A model generated the notes under the pieces. It searched no databases and was not told the origin of the DNA. It worked only from the letters and a program-made list of their open reading frames with translations. A stretch of 64,000 bases of DNA from Hyphomicrobiales bacterium (lineage in GTDB: Bacteria; Pseudomonadota; Alphaproteobacteria; Rhizobiales; Beijerinckiaceae): positions 1 through 64,000 of the forward strand of contig JAGWTA010000002.1 of the NCBI GenBank assembly GCA_028869185.1, given 5' to 3'. The position numbers and the translations under genes were made by a program. This document shows, piece after piece, positions 1 to 8,919 of this stretch. The first letter of the stretch is position 1. Every line of letters begins with the position of its first letter.

Positions 1-8
1 CGCAGGAT

Positions 9-2519
9 TTGAAGGCGAGTTTGCGCGGCGCCGAGCGCTTTGGCGCCCATCCCTCCGTCGCCGCGCAGATCGAAAGCTGGATTGCCGATTATCGGCCGAT
101 CCCGGGCGTTCCCGACGAGTTCATCGACGAGAGCGGGCGCGCGCGCGCCCATTGGGTGCGCTATTTCGTGGCGCTCGCCAAAAATGCGCCGCAGGAGATC
201 GCGCAGCGTTTCGAGACGGCCGACCGGCAGATCCGCGATTCCGGCGTGTCCTATCGCGCTTACGGCGAACAGAACGAGCGGACATGGCCGCTCGGACGCC
301 TGCCGCTGCTGATCGATTCAGCCGATTGGAAAACCATCGCCGCCGGCGTCGCGCAGCGCGCGGAAATCTGGGACCGCGCCCTCGCCGACATTTACGGCGA
401 GGGTCGTCTTGTCTCCGAAGGCGTGGCGCCCGCCGCCGCCATCCTCGGCTCGCGCGATTTTCTGCGGCCGCTGCATGGCGTGAAACCCGCAGGCGGGCGC
501 TGGCTACGCTTTTATGCAGCCGACATCGGCCGCGGCCCGGACGGCCGCTGGTGGATTATCGGCGATCGCGGCCAGGCGCCTTCCGGCGCAGGCTATGCGC
601 TGGAGAACCGGCTCGTCTACACGCGCGCATTTTCCAATCTCTATCGCGATCTCTCGGTCGAGCGGCTCGCCGGCTTTTTCCGCGCCTTTCGCGACGGGAT
701 GATCGCCGAGGCGCGCCGCGCCGAACCGCGCATCTGCCTCATGACGCCCGGCCCCTTCACGGCCACCTATTTCGAACAGGCCTATCTTGCGCGCTATCTC
801 GGGTTCCTGCTGGTGGAAGGCGGCGATCTCGTCATGCGCGACGGCAATGTGCATGTGCGCACCATCGCGGGCCTGAAGCGCGCCGACGTCCTGTGGCGAC
901 AGGTCGACGCCCAATGGTGCGATCCGCTTGAATTGAACAGCGCCTCGCAACTCGGCGTTCCCGGCCTGATCGAGGCGGTGCGCGACGGCGGCGTGGTCAT
1001 GACGAACATGCCGGGCGCCGGCCTCATCGAATCGCGCGCCCTGCTCGGATATCTGCCTGCGATCGCGCGCCGGCTCACCGGACAGGAACTTCAATTGCCC
1101 CATATCGCGACCTGGTGGTGCGGCGATCCGCGCGCGGCGAACCATGTGCTCGACAATTTCGATACGCTCGCCATCGCCGGCGCCTTTGGCGACGAGGGCG
1201 CCGGCATCGACCATCCAACGCCCGCAGCCGAAATTTCGTCTGCGCGCAAGGACGAATTGCGTGCGGCCATCGCGCGCCGCGGCGTCGATTATGTGGGACA
1301 GGAAGTCGTCCAGCTTTCCACGACGCCCGTCTGGCGGGACGGCGCGCTGGAGCCGCGGCCGTTCGTGCTGCGCGTTTTCGCCGCCGCGACGCCGCAGGGC
1401 TGGATGGTGATGCCTGGCGGCTTCTCGCGCATATCCGACAATATGGACGCGCGCGCCTTGTCGATGGGCGAAGGCGTGTCCTCGTCCGATGTCTGGGTGC
1501 TGTCCGACAAGCCGGTCGAAATGACATCGCTGCTGCCGCGTGCGGAAAATGTCCGCATCGTGCGCCAGCTTGGCAACCTGCCGAGCCGCGCGGCGGACAA
1601 TCTCTTCTGGTTCGGCCGCTATCTCGAACGCACCGAGGCGACGTTGCGCCTGGTGCGCTGTTTCTGCGCCCGCTCCATCGACGTCGATCGCGGCCACAAG
1701 GAAGCAGCCGACGCGCGCGCGCGCTTGCAATTCCTGCTCTCGCCGCGTGGCGCCAACGCCGAGCGCTCGCCTTCCGAAGTCGCCTCGCAGGCCCTGCACA
1801 ACCCCGGCGCCGTCGGCTCGGGGCTAGCGCTCGCGCGCGCCGCCCGTCGCGCGGCCTCGATCATTCGCGAGCGCCTGTCGCCCGACATCTGGCTGATCCT
1901 CAACGATCTCGAACAGAAACTTGCGCAGCCGCTGTCCGCCTATGTCAACGAAGCCGAATTGATCGAACGGGCGGAAGAAGCGCTGGAGCGCACCGCCGCG
2001 CTCTCCGGTCTGGTGCAGGAAAATTTCAACCGCGTCGCCGGCTGGAATTTTCTCGACATGGGCCGGCGCGTCGAGCGCGGCGTGGCGACCTGCGGCTTTG
2101 CGCGCGAGTTTTCGGCGCGCGACGCCAGCGCTGAAAGTCTCGATGTTCTGCTCGATCTCATCGACTCGCAGATTTCCTACCGTTCCCGCTATATCGCAGG
2201 TCTTGGCGTTGCGCCCGTGCGCGACATGGCGCTGCTTGATCCCAACAATCCGCGCTCCGTCGCTTTTCAGGCCGCGCGCATGGTCGAGCATCTGACCGCG
2301 CTGCCCAGCTTGCGGGCGGATGGCGTGATGGAGGCGCCGCTGCGCATCGCGCGCAAGCTCGATACCGAAATCGCAACCAGCGAGGCCGACAAACTCGACC
2401 TGCAGAAGATTTCCGGCTTTGAGCAGAAATTCATGCGCCTCGCCGAAGCCATCGAGGCGCGTTACTTCCTGCAAGGCGCCAGCGCCCAGCGCGCCGAGAC
2501 GATGAAGGGCCTTGCGTGA
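9..2519 (+). CDS. Circularly permuted ATP-grasp / alpha-E domain fusion protein
   Basis: The protein has at least 836 residues. Residues ~80-500 match the circularly permuted type 2 ATP-grasp family (old DUF404/DUF407), and ~520-820 match the all-helical alpha-E (DUF403) domain, beginning near the NLFWFGRYLERTEATLRLVR segment. The family is known from comparative genomics to be fused or adjacent in this way and to sit beside transglutaminases. ATP-grasp enzymes form amide bonds, so a peptide ligation or tagging role is inferred; no substrate can be read. The first in-window start is a TTG at base 9 with only eight bases upstream, so the true start may lie outside the window. The stop overlaps the GTG of the transglutaminase, which implies translational coupling. 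Confidence 0.85.
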   Translation: MKASLRGAERFGAHPSVAAQIESWIADYRPIPGVPDEFIDESGRARAHWVRYFVALAKNAPQEIAQRFETADRQIRDSGVSYRAYGEQNERTWPLGRLPLLIDSADWKTIAAGVAQRAEIWDRALADIYGEGRLVSEGVAPAAAILGSRDFLRPLHGVKPAGGRWLRFYAADIGRGPDGRWWIIGDRGQAPSGAGYALENRLVYTRAFSNLYRDLSVERLAGFFRAFRDGMIAEARRAEPRICLMTPGPFTATYFEQAYLARYLGFLLVEGGDLVMRDGNVHVRTIAGLKRADVLWRQVDAQWCDPLELNSASQLGVPGLIEAVRDGGVVMTNMPGAGLIESRALLGYLPAIARRLTGQELQLPHIATWWCGDPRAANHVLDNFDTLAIAGAFGDEGAGIDHPTPAAEISSARKDELRAAIARRGVDYVGQEVVQLSTTPVWRDGALEPRPFVLRVFAAATPQGWMVMPGGFSRISDNMDARALSMGEGVSSSDVWVLSDKPVEMTSLLPRAENVRIVRQLGNLPSRAADNLFWFGRYLERTEATLRLVRCFCARSIDVDRGHKEAADARARLQFLLSPRGANAERSPSEVASQALHNPGAVGSGLALARAARRAASIIRERLSPDIWLILNDLEQKLAQPLSAYVNEAELIERAEEALERTAALSGLVQENFNRVAGWNFLDMGRRVERGVATCGFAREFSARDASAESLDVLLDLIDSQISYRSRYIAGLGVAPVRDMALLDPNNPRSVAFQAARMVEHLTALPSLRADGVMEAPLRIARKLDTEIATSEADKLDLQKISGFEQKFMRLAEAIEARYFLQGASAQRAETMKGLA

Positions 2520-3391
2520 TCTACGACATCCGTCACATCACCACATATCTCTATGAGAACGCCGTCGGCTCGGCGCGCTGCGCCCTGCGGCTCGCCCCAC
2601 GCGTGACGCGCGAGCAAATCGTTCTCGATCGCGGGCTGGAAATTGCGCCCCATCCGCATGGGCTGCGTGCGACGCAGGATTTTTTCGGCAACGCCGTTTC
2701 GTCCTTTCGCATCGACAATCCGCATCGCGAATTGCGCATCGCCGCGCTTTCGCGCGTAGAAGTGCGCCGCAGCCCGCAGCCCTATGGCGAATTGACGCCG
2801 ACCTGGGAGGAAATCCGCGCGAGCGCCGCTTCTTCGCGTCTGCTCGGCCCCGCCTCGCCCGCCCATTTTCTTTATCCAACCGCAATGACGCCGCTTTATG
2901 CGCCCGCAACCGCCTACGCCGCGCAAAGCTTTTCGCCGGGCCGGCCCATCCTGTCGGCGGCGATCGATCTGATGGGGCGCATTCACCGCGATTTCCGTTT
3001 CGATCCGACCGCGACCGATGTCGCAACGCCGCTTGCGCAGGCGTTCGAGCAGCGCGGCGGCGTCTGCCAGGATTTTGCGCATATCATGATCGCGGCCATG
3101 CGCGGCCTCGGCCTGCCGGCCGCCTATGTGTCGGGCTATATCCGCACCATCCCGCCCGAAGGCCAGCCGCGGCTTGAAGGCGCGGACGCTTCTCACGCCT
3201 GGGCGCAGGTCTGGTGCGGTCCGGCCGGATGGCTCGGCCTCGATCCCACGAACAATTTGCAGATCAACGACGATTTCATCGAAACCGCCATCGGCCGCGA
3301 TTATGCCGACGTCGCCCCCGTGTCCGGCGTGCTGCACGCCTCGGGCGCGCAGGATGTGCGCGCGGCGGTGGACGTCATTCCCGTGGGATGA
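2516..3391 (+). CDS. Transglutaminase-like cysteine protease family protein
   Basis: A 291-residue protein with an N-terminal bacterial transglutaminase N domain (about residues 1-80) and a papain-like transglutaminase core. The catalytic triad can be seen: Cys184 in GGVCQDFAHI, His227 in SHAWAQVW and Asp243 in LDPTNN. No signal peptide is evident, so it is probably cytoplasmic. The GTG start lies inside the stop of the ATP-grasp/alpha-E gene (GTGA overlap). This pairing is conserved in many bacteria and suggests that one partner makes, and the other cleaves or modifies, amide or peptide bonds. The actual substrate is unknown. Confidence 0.85.
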   Translation: MIYDIRHITTYLYENAVGSARCALRLAPRVTREQIVLDRGLEIAPHPHGLRATQDFFGNAVSSFRIDNPHRELRIAALSRVEVRRSPQPYGELTPTWEEIRASAASSRLLGPASPAHFLYPTAMTPLYAPATAYAAQSFSPGRPILSAAIDLMGRIHRDFRFDPTATDVATPLAQAFEQRGGVCQDFAHIMIAAMRGLGLPAAYVSGYIRTIPPEGQPRLEGADASHAWAQVWCGPAGWLGLDPTNNLQINDDFIETAIGRDYADVAPVSGVLHASGAQDVRAAVDVIPVG

Positions 3392-3394
3392 TTG

Positions 3395-3694
3395 TCACGC
3401 GCTTCTGGCGTAAATGCGCAAGCGCTCCTGCAAGATGGACAGGATCGCCTCGCGCGTTTCGTCGCGGGAATCGCGCGCCCAGGCCGCCGCAAGCGGCAAC
3501 CGTCCGGCAAGTCCGTCGCGCGGCGTTTTCAGCGGCGCGAAACGCACGCCCCGCGCCGCGATGCGCGCCGTCCAGCGCGGCACGATCGCCGCGCCAAGAC
3601 GCGCGGCGACGAGATTGACGATCGTCTGCTTCTCGTCGGCGATCTCGGCGATATGCGGCTTTTGCCCGGCCTGCTCGAACAGCCGCATCGTCAG
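3395..3694 (-). pseudogene. C-terminal remnant of a LysR-family regulator (tartrate-locus, ttuA-like)
   Basis: Read on the minus strand, this frame gives about 100 residues that look like the end of a LysR substrate-binding domain, with the stretches RLFEQAGQKPHIAEIADEKQ and TIVNLVAARLGAAIVPRW. The family is about 300 residues long. The DNA-binding helix-turn-helix and first part of the effector domain are missing, and the frame runs directly into sequence that is coding for a transporter on the opposite strand. The upstream end is therefore truncated near base 3690. Its position, divergent from an MFS remnant and next to a tartrate-dehydrogenase-type gene, matches the ttuA-ttuB-ttuC plan of tartrate loci. 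Confidence 0.7.
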
Positions 3695-4072
3695 CGCACA
3701 TGGCATGTCGTCATCGCCTGTGTGATCGCCGCCGCCGGCCTGTTTCTGGCGGGTCTGTCGACCAGTGCGCTGGCTGTCGTCGCCTCGCTCATTCTGGTCA
3801 ATGTCGGCATCAGCGCCGCAAAGCCGCCGCTGTGGAGCATGCCGACGATGTTTCTGACCGGCCCCGCCGCCGCGACGGGCATTGCGGCGATCAATTCCAT
3901 TGGCAATCTCGGCGGCTTTTTCGGACCTGCGATGATCGGCTGGCTCAAGCAGCAAACCGGCGATTACGCCGCCGGCCTCTATTTCGTCGGCGCGCTTTTG
4001 TGCATGTCGGCCATGATCACTTTGCTCGTCGCCCGTTCGCTCGGTCGCCAGCAGGCGCCCGCGCTGCACTGA
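3693..4072 (+). pseudogene. C-terminal remnant of an MFS transporter (tartrate/ACS family, ttuB-like)
   Basis: From about base 3693 the plus strand encodes some 126 residues typical of the last four to five membrane segments of the anion:cation symporter branch of MFS transporters: hydrophobic helices, the stretch NVGISAAKPPLWSMPTMFLT and the helix-breaking INSIGNLGGFFGPAMIGWLK. A complete family member has about 430 residues, so roughly 70 percent of the N-terminal part is gone. The reading frame stays open upstream only because it runs antisense through the LysR remnant. Downstream lies an intact tartrate-type dehydrogenase. No functional transporter can be made from this fragment. Confidence 0.75.
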
Positions 4073-4088
4073 TTTTCTGGAGACCGTC

Positions 4089-5165
4089 ATGAAGACCTAC
4101 AAGATCGCCGTCATTCCCGGCGATGGCATCGGAACCGAAGTCGTCGACGCGGGCGTCGAAGCGCTGAAAGCGCTTGCCGCGCGCGATGGAACATTCGCGT
4201 TTCATTTCGATCATTTCGACTGGGGCGGCGAATATTACAAGAAACACGGACGCATGATGCCGGAGAATGGCCGCGATGCGATCAGACATCACGATGCGAT
4301 CCTGTTTGGTTCTGCAGGCCATCCCGACATTCCCGACCACATAACGCTGTGGGGGCTGCGCCTTGCGATCTGTCAGCCATTCGATCAATACGCGAACGTT
4401 CGGCCGACTCGCATTCTGCCGGGCGTCGTCTCGCCGCTGCGCGGCGTATCGGGCCCCGAACTCGACTGGGTGATCGTGCGCGAAAATTCCGAAGGCGAAT
4501 ATGCCGGCGTCGGCGGGCGCGTGCACCAGGGCCTGCCGGAAGAAGCCGCCACGGATGTATCGATCATGACGCGCGCAGGCGTCACGCGCATCATGCGCTT
4601 TGCTTTCAGGCTGGCGCAGGGACGACCGCGCAAACTGCTGACCGTCGTCACCAAATCGAATGCGCAGCGCCACGCGATGGTGATGTGGGACGAAATCGCC
4701 AGCGAAGTGGCGCGCGAGTTTCCGGACGTGACCTGGGACAAGATGCTGGTCGACGCCATGACGATGCGCATGACGCTGAAACCGCAAACGCTCGACACGA
4801 TCGTCGCCTCCAACCTGCATGCCGACATTCTGTCTGATCTGGCCGCTGCGCTCGCCGGTTCGCTCGGCATCGCGCCGACCGCCAATCTCAACCCCGAACG
4901 CGTGTTTCCCTCGATGTTCGAGCCGATCCACGGTTCGGCTTTCGACATCATGGGCAAGGGCGTCGCCAATCCCGTCGGCACGTTCTGGTCGGCTGTCATG
5001 ATGCTGGAGCATCTCGGCGAAAAGGCCGCCGCCGCGCGCCTGATGAAAGCGGTGGAGCGCGTCACGGCCGATCCTGCGCTGCACACGCCCGATCTCGGCG
5101 GAACGGCCAATACGCGCAAGGTGACGGACGCCGTCATCGGCTCCATCGCAGCGGAAAACGCATAG
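4089..5165 (+). CDS. ttuC: Tartrate dehydrogenase / D-malate dehydrogenase (isopropylmalate dehydrogenase superfamily)
   Basis: A 358-residue NAD-dependent beta-decarboxylating dehydrogenase. The family oxidises tartrate, D-malate or related 2-hydroxyacids. Visible signatures are the N-terminal IAVIPGDGIG, the substrate loop LRLAICQPFDQYANVRP, the metal-binding NLHADILSDLAAALAGSLGI and the C-terminal FEPIHGSAFDIMGKGVANP. The length fits tartrate/D-malate dehydrogenases rather than LeuB. The ATG is preceded by a GGAG ribosome site. The upstream regulator and transporter are wrecked, so the enzyme may now serve D-malate metabolism or be losing its role. D-malate versus tartrate specificity cannot be decided here. 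Confidence 0.85.
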   Translation: MKTYKIAVIPGDGIGTEVVDAGVEALKALAARDGTFAFHFDHFDWGGEYYKKHGRMMPENGRDAIRHHDAILFGSAGHPDIPDHITLWGLRLAICQPFDQYANVRPTRILPGVVSPLRGVSGPELDWVIVRENSEGEYAGVGGRVHQGLPEEAATDVSIMTRAGVTRIMRFAFRLAQGRPRKLLTVVTKSNAQRHAMVMWDEIASEVAREFPDVTWDKMLVDAMTMRMTLKPQTLDTIVASNLHADILSDLAAALAGSLGIAPTANLNPERVFPSMFEPIHGSAFDIMGKGVANPVGTFWSAVMMLEHLGEKAAAARLMKAVERVTADPALHTPDLGGTANTRKVTDAVIGSIAAENA

Positions 5166-5192
5166 GGTGGAAGGTTGCAGCGCCAGCGCGCC

Positions 5193-5268
5193 TGGTGGGC
5201 CGGGCAGGACTCGAACCTGCAACCAGACCGTTATGAGCGGCCGGCTCTAACCATTGAGCTACCGGCCC
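5193..5268 (-). tRNA. tRNA-Ile with CAT anticodon (lysidine-modified type)
   Basis: The minus strand folds into a complete cloverleaf: acceptor gggccgg/ccggccc with an A discriminator and encoded CCA, a D-arm with an 8-base loop, anticodon stem ggccg/cggtc, loop ctcataa with CAT at 5235-5233, and a gcagg/cctgc T-stem. A G1-C72 pair excludes initiator tRNA. The short D-loop (aatggtta) and tggtt variable loop resemble the AUA-reading tRNA-Ile2, whose C34 is converted to lysidine by TilS, more than elongator tRNA-Met. The Ile/Met assignment is inference. Confidence 0.85.
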
Positions 5269-5319
5269 GGCGCGCCGGGGCTCTGTCGTTTAGCGCAAGC
5301 GCGCGCGAAGGGGAATCCC

Positions 5320-6021
5320 TCAGGCGTCCGCGTCCTCCTCGCGCGTTGCGCGGCGCCGCCCCGCCATGCGCTGGCCGGACAGGACCAATGTGCGCGCAAG
5401 CGCCGCGAACGGCTGCACGATGCGGCCGACGTCTTCGGCCCGCGCCGAAAGGCGCGCCCCGCGCGCCAGCGTGCGGTCGAGTTCGGCCATGGTGGCCGAC
5501 AGTCCCGCATCGTCGTCCTGCAGCCAGGTGTCGACAATGCGCGCCCAGGCGAGCGCCATGCCTTGCAATTTCATCGCGCCCAGCGGCCCTTCCGCCGAAA
5601 GGGCCGCCGCCTCCAGCATGAAGCGCATGGAATTGACCATCGTCTGATTGAGCGGAGCCGCCGACAGCGGATCGCGCCGCGTCCAGTCGACAATTCCCGC
5701 AAGCGCCGCCTTGTAGGGGGCCATCGCATCGAGCCGGCGCATCAGCACGTCGAACAGCCGATCCCTGTCGCTTTCGCCGGCAAGGTCATCGCTTGTTCCA
5801 TCCAGCACGATCCGGTCGATCCGTCGCGAAAAACCGGCGAGAACAGCGCCTTTCGAGGGGAAGCAATCGCGGAAATCGGCCAGCGACACGCCGGCCTTGC
5901 TGGCAATGTCGGCAATAGAGATGTCCTCGAACCGGCGCTCGGCGGCGAGCGTCATGAGGGCGTCGACGATGCGGTCGCGCGCAGGCGCGGGGGCGGCGGA
6001 TTCTTTGGCGGCGCGGGCCAT
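5320..6021 (-). CDS. TetR/AcrR-family transcriptional regulator
   Basis: The protein has 233 residues. The N-terminal region carries a TetR helix-turn-helix (around residues 15-60, including IADIASKAGVSLADFRDCFP), and the C-terminal region is a helical ligand or dimerisation domain that faintly recalls COQ9-type folds. The ATG at 6021 is chosen because a caggag site lies just upstream; a longer reading from 6045 lacks one. It stands ahead of proC on the same strand, with about 90 bases between the proC start side and its own stop side. No target or ligand can be read from the sequence. Confidence 0.75.
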   Translation of the reverse strand: MARAAKESAAPAPARDRIVDALMTLAAERRFEDISIADIASKAGVSLADFRDCFPSKGAVLAGFSRRIDRIVLDGTSDDLAGESDRDRLFDVLMRRLDAMAPYKAALAGIVDWTRRDPLSAAPLNQTMVNSMRFMLEAAALSAEGPLGAMKLQGMALAWARIVDTWLQDDDAGLSATMAELDRTLARGARLSARAEDVGRIVQPFAALARTLVLSGQRMAGRRRATREEDADA

Positions 6022-6111
6022 GGGAGCTCCTGTCTTGCAACACAATCTAAGGCCGCGCCGCGCTGCGTTAAAGAGGCGCCGCAGCGGACTGCCGGGACGG
6101 GAGGCGCCGCT

Positions 6112-6930
6112 TTAGCCCGACAATTCTTCCGCGCGGCGCGTTGCCGCCGCCACGGCGCGCGTCATCAGCGCCTTCAGGCCGTCCTTGCCCATCAGCACCT
6201 CCAGCGCCGCTGCGGTCGTACCGCCGGGCGACGTGACGTTTTCGCGCAACTGTCCCGGCGTGACGCTCTCGGACTGGCTCATCAGGGCGCTGGCGCCCTC
6301 CACCGTCGCGCGGGCTAGGCGCGCCGAAAGGTCCGCCGGCAATCCGGCGGCGCGCCCGGCCTCGGCCAGAGCCTCGGCCAGATAGAACACATAGGCTGGC
6401 CCCGAACCGGAAACGCCCGTGACCGCGTCGATCAGCGCCTCGTCGTCGAGCCATTCGACGCCGCCCACCGCCCGCAACAACACATCGGCGCACGCCCGCT
6501 GCTCGGCGGACACGCCGGCGGTGGCGAAAGCGCCGGTCACGCCCCGGCCAATGGCGGCTGGCGTGTTGGGCATCGCGCGCACGAAGGCCTGCGTCCGCGG
6601 CAGGCGCGCGGAAAGATCGGCGACGCGCTTGCCCGCCAGGATGGAGACCACGAGCGTGTCGGGCGCCGCCAGCGGTTCGAGGATGGGCGCGAGCTGATCC
6701 AGCATCTGCGGCTTGATCGCGAGCACCAGCGTGCGCGGCGCAACGGGCTCGCCCGGTGGATTGAGCCGTGCGCCCCGCGCTGCGCAGAAGGCCTTGGCCT
6801 CGCCGCTGGGAGCAGGTTCGAGCACGACCGTTTCCGGCCCGGCGAGATCGCGGTCGAGCCAGCCGTGCAGCAGCGCAAAGCCCATCTTGCCGGCGCCGAC
6901 GAGCGTGAGGGAAGGTCTGAATTGATACAT
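6112..6930 (-). CDS. proC: Pyrroline-5-carboxylate reductase
   Basis: The 272-residue enzyme performs the last step of proline synthesis, reducing pyrroline-5-carboxylate with NAD(P)H in the cytoplasm. The N-terminal dinucleotide fold shows the glycine motif VGAGKMG (residues ~11-17). The family segments AMPNTPAAIGRGVTG and GVSGSGPAYVFYLAEAL, plus the C-terminal TSPGGTTAAALEVL, are all present. Length is normal for the family. It belongs to a minus-strand series with a YbjN protein and a UbiK-like protein, a grouping common in Hyphomicrobiales. Confidence 0.95.
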   Translation of the reverse strand: MYQFRPSLTLVGAGKMGFALLHGWLDRDLAGPETVVLEPAPSGEAKAFCAARGARLNPPGEPVAPRTLVLAIKPQMLDQLAPILEPLAAPDTLVVSILAGKRVADLSARLPRTQAFVRAMPNTPAAIGRGVTGAFATAGVSAEQRACADVLLRAVGGVEWLDDEALIDAVTGVSGSGPAYVFYLAEALAEAGRAAGLPADLSARLARATVEGASALMSQSESVTPGQLRENVTSPGGTTAAALEVLMGKDGLKALMTRAVAAATRRAEELSG

Positions 6931-7005
6931 GGCGAAAATCCCGCAGAAACGCGAGTTTAATCCCTGCAGAGCGCCGCGCCAATCAGCCAGGGCGTCGTGC
7001 GGCGC

Positions 7006-7506
7006 TCAGGCTTCGCCGAGCGTCTCCAGCATCGAGGCCTCGATCGCCTCGCGCGCGCTCTTGCCGGCCCAGACGACGAACTGGAACGCCTGATAATAGC
7101 GCTCGCACGCCGCCAGCGCGTTGGAGAGCGCAGCCTCGCATTGCGCGGAAGTGGGCAACGCGCCCCCCGCCAGCAAAATGCCATGGCGATACATGACGAC
7201 GCCTTCCGAGCTCCACAGATCGAAATGACCGACCCAGAGCTGCTCGTTGGCGGAGGCGATCAGCTCCAGCACCTCGGCCCGGCGGCGCGGCGGCGGCCGC
7301 AGGTCGAAGGCGCAGCCAATATGCAGCGTCTCCATCTCGGGCAGCCAGGTGAAGGCGATATTGTAATCGGACCAGCCGCCGGCGGCGGTGACGGCGATTT
7401 CGTCCTCCGCCTCGCGTTCGAAAGACCAGGCGTTGATCGCGGCGAGCCTTTCGACCACGTCCAGCGGATGTTCGCTGCGGTCCTCGGCAAGCTGGGTATG
7501 CATCAT
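7006..7506 (-). CDS. YbjN domain-containing protein
   Basis: A 166-residue soluble protein of the YbjN (DUF1790) family, with the typical mixed alpha/beta pattern and the segments WSDYNIAFTWLPEMETLHIG and VGHFDLWSSEGVVMYRHG. The family has a class-I chaperone-like (type III secretion chaperone) fold; in enterobacteria YbjN affects stress and motility, but its biochemical role is not settled. Two adjacent ATG codons are available at the start. It lies just upstream of proC on the same strand. Confidence 0.85.
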   Translation of the reverse strand: MMHTQLAEDRSEHPLDVVERLAAINAWSFEREAEDEIAVTAAGGWSDYNIAFTWLPEMETLHIGCAFDLRPPPRRRAEVLELIASANEQLWVGHFDLWSSEGVVMYRHGILLAGGALPTSAQCEAALSNALAACERYYQAFQFVVWAGKSAREAIEASMLETLGEA

Positions 7507-7741
7507 GGTCGGGCGAATCCGGATTGCTGCGGTCGATTGGAAAACGAACTGGGCGGCAAAGGCCGCAACGCAACAAGGCTCGGTTCGAAAGCGCGCGGGA
7601 AGCCCCGCGAATCACCTTCTCATTTGACTATATACCGGGCGCGCCGAACCGCACGTCCTTGTTGCGGACAATCGAAGATTCGCGCCGCAACGTCCATCGC
7701 CCCTGAATCTTCGTCCACAGAATCAGCGGTTTGTCCGCAAG

Positions 7742-7999
7742 TCAGGCGCCTTTGCCGATCCGCGCCTCCAGATCGGCGATGCGCTTTTCGAGCTTCTCGT
7801 TCTGCTCGCGCGCCAATGCGGCCATATCGCGCGCAGCCTCGAATTCCTCGCGGCTGACAACATCCATTTTGGACAGCATGCGCTCCATCTGGGTGCGCAC
7901 CAGAGTCTCGACCTCGCGGCGCAGGCCGCCGGCGAGACCGGCGGCGTCGTTGAACAGGCGATTGAGATCGTCAGCGAGACGGGAACGGGGTTCTTGCAT
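7742..7999 (-). CDS. UbiK-like BMFP-domain accessory factor
   Basis: An 85-residue protein with an N-terminal amphipathic helix (MQEPRSRLADDLNRLFNDAA) and a C-terminal heptad-rich coiled coil ending EQNEKLEKRIADLEARIG. This is the BMFP (YqiC/UbiK) family, a trimeric membrane-fusogenic protein; in enterobacteria UbiK assists the aerobic ubiquinone biosynthesis complex. The ATG at 7999 is chosen over one twelve codons upstream because a ggag site precedes it and homologues start there. It is divergent from lgt. Confidence 0.85.
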   Translation of the reverse strand: MQEPRSRLADDLNRLFNDAAGLAGGLRREVETLVRTQMERMLSKMDVVSREEFEAARDMAALAREQNEKLEKRIADLEARIGKGA

Positions 8000-8091
8000 G
8001 GCTAAACTCCTCGGCTGCGAAGGGTCATAGCGCAAAACTGCGGCGAATGCGCGCCTTGACGGAATCAGCCTTAAAGCGGAAACCAGCGGGC

Positions 8092-8919
8092 ATGGGCCAG
8101 ATCCCGCTCCTGCTGATCGCCTTTCCCGCGATCGACCCCGTCGCCGTCTGGCTCGGTCCCCTCCCCATTCGCTGGTACGGGCTTGCCTATATTGCCGGCC
8201 TCATTTTCGGCTGGTTCTACGCGCGGCGCCTGTGCGCCAATGATCGCCTGTGGGGCGCTACCGGCCATCCGACGCCCGACGCCATGGACGATCTGCTGGT
8301 CTACGCCGCATTCGGCGCTGTGATCGGCGGGCGCGTGTTCAATGTCCTGTTCTACGGGCTCGATTATTACATCGCCCATCCCGCCGAAATTCTCGCGGTC
8401 TGGCACGGCGGCATGGCGTTTCACGGCGGTCTTCTCGGCGTTGCGCTCGGCGTCTTCCTGTTTGCGCGGCGATGGGGGCTCGCGCTCCTGCCCGTCGCCG
8501 ATATCGCTTCGGCCGTCGCCCCCATCGGCATTTTCTTCGGCAGGCTGGCCAATTTCATCAAGCCGGAAATGTGGGGTCGCCCGACGGATGCGCCCTGGGC
8601 GATGATCTTTCCCGGCGCCGGCCCGGAGCCGCGTCATCCCAGCCAGCTCTACGAAGCCGGGCTCGAAGGCCTGCTGCTTCTGGCGTTGCTGGCTTTCGCC
8701 ATCCACAGGGCCGGCGCCTTGAAAAAGCCCGGTCTCGTTTCCGGCCTGTTCGGCATCGGCTATGGTCTGGCGCGGATCGTCAGCGAATTCTTTCGCGAAC
8801 CCGATCCACAACTGGAGGCTCTCGCGCACGGCTTGACGATGGGCATGGTTCTTTCCGTTCCACTCGTCCTGGCCGGCGTCGCGCTTGTCATAAACGCCAC
8901 GCGAAAGGCGAAGGCATGA
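8092..8919 (+). CDS. lgt: Phosphatidylglycerol-prolipoprotein diacylglyceryl transferase
   Basis: A 275-residue inner-membrane enzyme that transfers diacylglycerol from phosphatidylglycerol to the lipobox cysteine, the first step of lipoprotein maturation. It has about seven hydrophobic helices, the N-terminal FPAIDPVAVWLGPLPIRWYG and the Lgt signature around GRLANFIKPEMWGRP, followed by HPSQLYEA. The ATG at 8092 is preferred because it aligns with the usual family start; an in-frame start at 8047 is possible. The ATGA overlap with the next gene indicates coupling. Confidence 0.93.
   Translation: MGQIPLLLIAFPAIDPVAVWLGPLPIRWYGLAYIAGLIFGWFYARRLCANDRLWGATGHPTPDAMDDLLVYAAFGAVIGGRVFNVLFYGLDYYIAHPAEILAVWHGGMAFHGGLLGVALGVFLFARRWGLALLPVADIASAVAPIGIFFGRLANFIKPEMWGRPTDAPWAMIFPGAGPEPRHPSQLYEAGLEGLLLLALLAFAIHRAGALKKPGLVSGLFGIGYGLARIVSEFFREPDPQLEALAHGLTMGMVLSVPLVLAGVALVINATRKAKA

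Noticed and set aside
504-1799. Long minus-strand frame across the ATP-grasp gene
   Set aside because: Same antisense effect; the plus frame has recognised domains and the minus frame has none.
5193-5268. tRNA as initiator or elongator Met
   Set aside because: Initiator excluded by the G1-C72 pair; elongator Met less likely because the D-loop and variable loop look like the AUA-reading tRNA-Ile2. Not fully excluded.
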